DNA of 5,580 nucleotides from JBPCRW01 sp050996405. Lineage in GTDB: Bacteria > Acidobacteriota > Blastocatellia > Pyrinomonadales > Pyrinomonadaceae. The notes below the pieces were generated by a model. That model searched no databases and had not been told where the DNA came from. It saw nothing but the letters and a program-made list of their open reading frames with translations. Made by a program: the position numbers and the translations under genes. This document shows positions 1 to 3,494 of this stretch, in pieces. Location: contig JBPCRW010000278.1 in the NCBI GenBank assembly GCA_050996405.1, forward strand, positions 1 through 5,580. Reading direction: 5' to 3'. Within the stretch, counting starts at the first letter, position 1. Each line of letters starts with the position of its first letter.

Positions 1-741
1 ATCTAAATTCGTTTCCGCCATCAAAATTCGTAGGGAGCGCTCTTTTAATTTTTCATTTGATGATTTAACGTTCGTCATCCGATTGCCCTTGACGAAACCA
101 AGCTGAATCATAGCTGTTGTGGAAATCATATTCAAAACCATTTTTTGCGCTGTTCCCGCTTTCATTCGGCTTGAACCGGTAATTGCTTCCGCGCCAACAA
201 CAGGAACAATTGCAATCTCCACCATTTTTGTAATTGAAGAATCAGTAACGCACGTAATACAGGACGTGAAACAACCAATCTGACGCGCATATTCCAACGC
301 ACCGATGGTGTAAGGCGTTCTGCCCGAAGCGGCGATGCCGACGACCGAATCTTTTTCCGTTACGCCGCGATTTTGCAAATCGATTTTTCCGGCTTGCGCG
401 TCGTCTTCCGAACTTTCCGACGCTTTGTAAAGCGCGTCGTAGCCGCCCGCGATAATGCCTTGAACCAAATCGTAGGAAACTCCGTAAGTCGGCGGAATTT
501 CGCTCGCGTCCAAAACTCCAAGCCGTCCGCTCGTTCCCGTTCCGACATAAAAAAGCCGTCCGCCGTTTTGCAGTCGCTCGACGATTTTATCGACGCTTCG
601 GGCAACTTCGGGTAAAACTTTTTCAACTGCCGAAGCAACGAGTTTATCCTCGTCATTGATAAGTTTGACGGCTTCTAAAGTCGAAACTTTATCAAGGTTT
701 TCGGTGTTTGGATTTTTCTGCTCGGTAACGGGTAAATTCAT
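1..741 (-). CDS. murQ: N-acetylmuramic acid 6-phosphate etherase MurQ (3' end outside window)
   Basis: This cytoplasmic enzyme cleaves the lactyl ether of MurNAc-6-phosphate, giving GlcNAc-6-phosphate and D-lactate, the committed step of MurNAc recycling. The 247 visible codons show a SIS-type sugar-phosphate isomerase fold. Signature blocks are YVGTGTSGRLGVLDASEIPP (residues 65-84), GIIAGG (95-100), GIAASGRTPY (about 135-144) and TGSSRMKAGTAQKMVLNM (about 188-205). E81 and E112 have the same spacing as the catalytic acid/base pair Glu83/Glu114 of E. coli MurQ, so the protein should be active. Family members are about 300 residues, so roughly 50 C-terminal residues lie beyond position 1. The ATG overlaps the TGA of the upstream kinase by 4 bases (ATGA), pointing to translational coupling in a kinase-etherase operon. 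The distal part of the gene (about 1-300) is visibly more AT-rich than the proximal part. Family call is very secure. Confidence 0.96.
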   Translation of the reverse strand, partial: MNLPVTEQKNPNTENLDKVSTLEAVKLINDEDKLVASAVEKVLPEVARSVDKIVERLQNGGRLFYVGTGTSGRLGVLDASEIPPTYGVSYDLVQGIIAGGYDALYKASESSEDDAQAGKIDLQNRGVTEKDSVVGIAASGRTPYTIGALEYARQIGCFTSCITCVTDSSITKMVEIAIVPVVGAEAITGSSRMKAGTAQKMVLNMISTTAMIQLGFVKGNRMTNVKSSNEKLKERSLRILMAETNLD

Positions 742-1715
742 TTTTTATAAAAATTTTCATAAGCCAAATGCGCGGCGGCGACGGCTGGCGACAGCAGCGG
801 TTCAGCCAGAAACGCTTTCGGCGCGACCTGGCAAACTTTTTCCATAAACGGTTTGGTAATCAAATCTCCGGCGCGAAAAATTCCGCCGATGCGAACAATT
901 GGAAATTTCTTTTTTTCAATTTTTAAGCGGTGGATAATGGCGGTTGCTGCCAGCGCGAGTTCTTTTCCCGCTTCGGCTAAAACTTTGACGGCAACTTCGT
1001 CGCCGTCTTTCGCCGTTTCGATGACGAATTCCGCGAATCCGGCAATTTTCGCGTTATCGATTTGCGGCGCGTAAATCGCCACCGATAAATCTTCCAATTT
1101 GGCGGCGCGAAAATAATCCAGCGCGACTTCGCTTAATTGCGTTTGATGCCCGCGCCCGTCAGACGCTTTGGCAATCGCCTGCAAAGCGCGACGGGCTATC
1201 CCTGCGCCGCCGCCTTCGTCGCCCGCCAGTGGTCCCCAGCCGCCAGCCATCGTTCGCCCGCCGTCGGAATCCTGCCCGATGCAAATCGAACCCGTTCCGG
1301 CGATGACGACTAATCCGGCTTTCCCGCGAGTCGCGCCGTAAAGCGCGATGTCGGCATCGGTAACGACATCGACCGCTCTAATATGAAAGTTTCTGATAAA
1401 TATTTCCTTAACTCTCTGCCGCAAATCTTCGCGGCGCACTCCGGCAAGTCCGAGCGTCGCCGCCACCACATCGCCGCGGCTTATATCGCCGGTATCGCAT
1501 GCGGAATTTACGGACGTTAAAATGTTTGCGACCGCTTGTTCAATTCCGACGCGCAAAGGATTTGACGCGCCGTCCATGCCTTCGCAGACAAATTCCCGCG
1601 CTTCGTTTATCAAAACGACATGCGTTTTAGTGCCGCCGCCGTCCACTCCTAAAAACAAATTATGAGATTTTTTTAAACGTCGAAATTTATTTTTATCGGA
1701 AGACACAGCGGACAT
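738..1715 (-). CDS. BadF/BadG-family amino-sugar kinase, probable MurNAc/GlcNAc kinase (MurK-like)
   Basis: This 325-residue cytoplasmic protein is an ASKHA-fold sugar kinase of the BadF/BadG/BcrA/BcrD group, which includes N-acetylglucosamine kinases and clostridial MurK. Visible motifs are the phosphate-1 loop GVDGGGTKTH (23-32), TDAD (119-122, with D120 aligning to the catalytic Asp of human NAGK), the phosphate-2 loop VVIAGTGSICIG (136-147), GGWGPLAGDEGGG (158-170) and an adenosine-loop motif GGIFRAG (277-283). There is no Cys-rich reductase-activator signature, so this is a sugar kinase rather than a 2-hydroxyacyl-CoA dehydratase activator. Its 4-base overlap with murQ makes MurNAc the most likely substrate, producing the MurNAc-6-phosphate that MurQ consumes. 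Dual MurNAc/GlcNAc use, as in Clostridium acetobutylicum MurK, is plausible. The first ~18 residues (basic, polar) are extra relative to the fold; no clear ribosome binding site precedes the ATG, and TTG at residue 20 is an alternative start. Family is secure; substrate is inferred from context. Confidence 0.88.
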   Translation of the reverse strand: MSAVSSDKNKFRRLKKSHNLFLGVDGGGTKTHVVLINEAREFVCEGMDGASNPLRVGIEQAVANILTSVNSACDTGDISRGDVVAATLGLAGVRREDLRQRVKEIFIRNFHIRAVDVVTDADIALYGATRGKAGLVVIAGTGSICIGQDSDGGRTMAGGWGPLAGDEGGGAGIARRALQAIAKASDGRGHQTQLSEVALDYFRAAKLEDLSVAIYAPQIDNAKIAGFAEFVIETAKDGDEVAVKVLAEAGKELALAATAIIHRLKIEKKKFPIVRIGGIFRAGDLITKPFMEKVCQVAPKAFLAEPLLSPAVAAAHLAYENFYKK

Positions 1716-1754
1716 TTGTAAAAATTTTTTTGCAGAAAAACAAAATTCTGATAT

Positions 1755-1782
1755 ATTTTAGCGACAATTTAGTTATAATCAA
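1755..1782 (-). promoter_or_regulatory. Candidate sigma70-like promoter of the kinase-murQ operon
   Basis: Read on the minus strand, TTGATT (1782-1777) is followed after 16 bases by TAAAAT (1760-1755), which suits a housekeeping -35/-10 pair. It lies about 40 bases before the kinase ATG. The surrounding DNA is very AT-rich, so chance matches are easy. The -35 element falls inside the dyad at 1768-1789. Confidence 0.4.
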
Positions 1783-1789
1783 AACTAAA
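1768..1789. promoter_or_regulatory. 22-bp dyad, candidate regulator binding site
   Basis: Perfect 7-base inverted arms TTTAGTT (1768-1774) and AACTAAA (1783-1789) are separated by 8 bases. The dyad overlaps the candidate -35 of the leftward operon and a TATAAT (1774-1779) facing lysR. A site in this position between divergent genes is where a LysR-type protein would be expected to act on both its own gene and its target. The exact spacing is not a symmetric T-N11-A LysR box, so assignment to this regulator is an inference. Confidence 0.4.
1774..1779 (+). promoter_or_regulatory. Possible -10 hexamer for the LysR gene
   Basis: A perfect TATAAT faces lysR about 104 bases upstream of its ATG. 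No good -35 hexamer is found 16-18 bases before it, so it would need activation or an alternative -35. A start here would place the heptad palindrome (1808-1877) in the mRNA leader. Confidence 0.25.
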
Positions 1790-1807
1790 AGATTTTATCC
1801 GTGCGAT

Positions 1808-1877
1808 AACTAATAACTATGAATGATAAACTATGAACGATGAACTGTTTTCTTATCGTTCATAGTTCATCACTATA
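1808..1877. repeat. Heptad tandem repeat with inverted arm (palindromic element) in the lysR leader
   Basis: The left half reads as 7-base units aactaat, aactatg, aatgata, aactatg, aacgatg, giving two 14-base copies (1815-1828 and 1829-1842) that differ at only two positions. The right half (1855-1870) is the inverted form of the same motif. Bases 1826-1841 pair with 1855-1870 with a single mismatch (A1828/C1868), leaving a 13-base loop. The structure ends 12 bases before the lysR ATG. It is not followed by a T-run, so it does not look like an intrinsic terminator. It resembles the short tandem heptanucleotide repeats known from cyanobacterial genomes. A similar layout recurs at 3388-3494. 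Confidence 0.7.
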
Positions 1878-1882
1878 AAAAA

Positions 1883-2800
1883 ATGGAAATCCGACAATTA
1901 AAGGCTTTTATTGCGATTGCCGAAGCAAAAACTTTTACCGCCGGAGCGCGTCTCGTCCACGTTACGCAGGCGGCGATTTCGATGCAGATTCGACAGCTTG
2001 AAGATGAATTCGGCGTGCCGCTTTTTATCCGAACGCCGCGCCGCGTGATTTTAACCGAAGCCGGTGAACTGCTCCTTGAACGCGCCCGAAAAATTTTGCG
2101 TGAACACGATACGGCGTTGATGGAAGTTGCCGAAATCGCGGGCGCGGAATACGGGCGGCTCAGAATCGGAACGGCTTCGGCGATGTTTGCAACGATGCAG
2201 TTGCCGGAAATTTTGCAGAAGCTAAAAGAAAAATTTCCGAATGCGGAAATCAATGTCGTTTCCGGCACGAGCGCGACGCTGGTCGAAAAAATTTCGCACG
2301 GCGGGATTGACATCGCGTTTGTTTCGCTGCCGGTCGAAGCCTCTAATATCCAAACCGAATTACTGTTGAGCGACGAGATTGTCGCCATCGCGCACCCGAA
2401 TCATCCAAAGGCGAAACAAAAAGTTATCAGCGCGGCGGCACTCGCCGGAGAGCCTCTGATTCTAGGCGAACGGGGCGGCAACACGCGCCGCCGGATTGAC
2501 GAATTTTTCGCGCAGACGGGCGTAAAACCGAATGTTGTAATGGAGCTTTCGCGCCAGTCGTCAATCAATAAAATGGTCGAAAAAAATATGGGAGTCGGCA
2601 TTGCGGGCGTGAAAACCGTCGCCGCCGAAGTCGCCGATAAAAAACTAATTTCATGGTGGATTGAAGGCGCGCAAATCAACTGGGATTTGGGTCTGGCAAG
2701 ATTAAGAGGCGGCTATTTTTCGCCGATTGCGCTGGAATTTGCGCGGCTCTGTCGGGAAAATTTTAAGGAAAGGGAAAAGGAATTTAAAGCAAAAAGATAA
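1883..2800 (+). CDS. LysR-type transcriptional regulator
   Basis: A 305-residue DNA-binding regulator of normal LysR length. The N-terminal winged helix-turn-helix spans about residues 1-60, with the typical order MEIRQLKAF, recognition region TQAAISMQIRQLEDEFG (28-44), PLFIRT (46-51) and LTEAGELLL. A linker helix follows, then a periplasmic-binding-protein-like effector domain from about residue 90 (YGRLRIGTA) to 295. The C-terminus is highly charged. It is divergent from the kinase-murQ operon across a 167-base spacer, the classic arrangement for a LysR protein that controls its neighbour, and the LysR protein AmpR is a precedent for sensing cell-wall fragments. Its effector cannot be read from the sequence; a MurNAc-related ligand is only a suggestion. 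No Shine-Dalgarno is visible before the ATG, but the start gives the canonical LysR N-terminus. Confidence 0.95.
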   Translation: MEIRQLKAFIAIAEAKTFTAGARLVHVTQAAISMQIRQLEDEFGVPLFIRTPRRVILTEAGELLLERARKILREHDTALMEVAEIAGAEYGRLRIGTASAMFATMQLPEILQKLKEKFPNAEINVVSGTSATLVEKISHGGIDIAFVSLPVEASNIQTELLLSDEIVAIAHPNHPKAKQKVISAAALAGEPLILGERGGNTRRRIDEFFAQTGVKPNVVMELSRQSSINKMVEKNMGVGIAGVKTVAAEVADKKLISWWIEGAQINWDLGLARLRGGYFSPIALEFARLCRENFKEREKEFKAKR

Positions 2801-2802
2801 AT

Positions 2803-2822
2803 CGCGTTTCGATGAAAACGTG
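2803..2822 (+). other. Small hairpin between lysR and the toxin gene
   Basis: Bases 2803-2809 (cgcgttt) pair with 2816-2822 (aaacgtg) through one G-U pair around a 6-base loop, starting 3 bases after the lysR stop. No T-run follows, so it is not a convincing terminator. It could be a weak operator or attenuating structure for the toxin-antitoxin pair, or chance. The rest of the 42-base gap shows no clear promoter or ribosome binding site. Confidence 0.25.
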
Positions 2823-2842
2823 ATTGGTATTCGATCGCATCT

Positions 2843-3127
2843 ATGAAAATTGAAGGCATAATTTGGTTAAATGATATTGTTGATAAACTCGCCTTCAAAC
2901 ATCAGGTTGAAACCTACGAAGTCGAAGAAGTCCTGACCGGAAAGCCGAAATTTAGATTCGTCGAAAAAGGCGAGCGGAAGGGCGAAGATGTTTATATGGC
3001 TTTGGGACAATCCGTCGGCGGCAGATATTTAACGGTTTTGTTTATTTACAAAGCAACCAAAGAAGCACTGGTTTTGAGCGCGAGAGAGATGGCGCGCAAA
3101 GAAAGAAAAATGTATGACAGAAAATAA
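2843..3127 (+). CDS. BrnT-like toxin of a type II toxin-antitoxin system
   Basis: A 94-residue basic protein resembling BrnT (DUF497) toxins, small RelE-fold ribonucleases that block translation. Features that match are the N-terminal IIWLNDIVDKLAFKH block (6-20; BrnT usually has a W-D...K-H motif here), the acidic EVEEVL segment (26-31), GEDVYMALGQSVGGRYLTVLF (47-67), corresponding to the central beta sheet ending in the conserved G-R-x-L, and the C-terminal LSAREMARKERKMY (78-91), matching the family's S-A-R-x-M/A-x-x-x-E-R-x-x-Y ending. The N-terminus diverges from classical BrnT, so it may be a distinct subfamily. It is followed, with a 14-base overlap, by a CopG-type antitoxin, in the toxin-first order typical of brnTA. 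The nearest in-frame upstream stop is at 2813-2815 and no other good start exists. Confidence 0.75.
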   Translation: MKIEGIIWLNDIVDKLAFKHQVETYEVEEVLTGKPKFRFVEKGERKGEDVYMALGQSVGGRYLTVLFIYKATKEALVLSAREMARKERKMYDRK

Positions 3128-3386
3128 TTCAAAACGATTGCCGAAATTTGAGTCGCTCGACGCGCTGGTTGATTTTTTCGACCAAAACGATTTGGGCGAT
3201 TATCTGGAACAAATGCCGGAAGCGAAGTTTGAAATGGATTTGAAAAAGCGGAGTTATCTGGTCGCGGTTGACGAAGAAATCGGTCGCCGCCTGGCGGAAA
3301 TTTCCCGGCGCGAGCATTTGCCTTCGGATACGCTGGTCAATTCCTGGCTTCGGGAGAAAATCTTGGATTATTCGGAAAAAAGATAG
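3114..3386 (+). CDS. CopG-type antitoxin partner of the BrnT-like toxin
   Basis: This 90-residue protein resembles the CopG-antitoxin family that pairs with BrnT-like toxins. The N-terminal part has the family's P-x-F-x-S opening (LPKFESLDALVDFFDQND, about 9-26) followed by a D-x-x-D-Y segment. The C-terminal part looks like a ribbon-helix-helix DNA-binding domain: a beta strand YLVAV (48-52), helix A (about 53-67, EEIGRRLAEISRRE) and helix B (about 71-86, ending SWLREKIL). It should neutralise the toxin and repress the operon as a dimer. The ATG lies inside the toxin gene, preceded by the purine-rich AAAGAAAGAAAA, so translation is probably coupled. The stop is only 14 bases before the ATG chosen for the following hydrolase gene. 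Confidence 0.78.
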   Translation: MTENNSKRLPKFESLDALVDFFDQNDLGDYLEQMPEAKFEMDLKKRSYLVAVDEEIGRRLAEISRREHLPSDTLVNSWLREKILDYSEKR

Positions 3387-3387
3387 G

Positions 3388-3494
3388 TTCAAAATTCAAA
3401 ATGCAAAATTCAAAATGCAGAAGTAATGGTTGGCTGTTGGATGTCGGGTTTCGGACTTTGCTCGTATTTTGCACTTTGCATTTTGCACTTTGCA
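3388..3494. repeat. Second heptad tandem repeat with inverted arms, overlapping the start of the hydrolase gene
   Basis: The left arm (3388-3422) is built from units ttcaaaa and tgcaaaa/tgcagaa, giving two 14-base copies (3395-3408, 3409-3422) with one difference. The right arm holds two identical 14-base copies ttttgcactttgca (3467-3480, 3481-3494). The arms are inverted: 3401-3419 pairs with 3477-3495 at 17 of 19 positions, around a 57-base centre with no repeat. The 14-base period and tandem-plus-inverted layout match the element at 1808-1877, although the unit sequence differs. It lies between the antitoxin and the serine hydrolase domain and is read through as coding sequence. Confidence 0.75.

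Noticed and set aside
373..656. Frames on both strands within murQ (373-615 plus, 360-656 minus)
   Set aside because: The murQ frame across this stretch contains all its conserved motifs, including the catalytic Glu pair; the others are out-of-frame shadows.
1826..1870. Intrinsic transcription terminator
   Set aside because: The stem is AT-rich and no T-run follows on either strand; it fits a repeat palindrome better.
1873..2388. 171-codon minus-strand frame within lysR, and other long antisense frames at 853-1074, 2401-2679, 3129-3392, 3558-3806 and 4282-5550
   Set aside because: They lie opposite or inside genes with clear family motifs, have Ser/Arg-rich low-information content typical of shadow frames, and match no family I recognise.
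3388..3494. CRISPR-like repeat array
   Set aside because: Units are 7/14 bases in direct tandem with no spacers, and the arms are inverted relative to each other.
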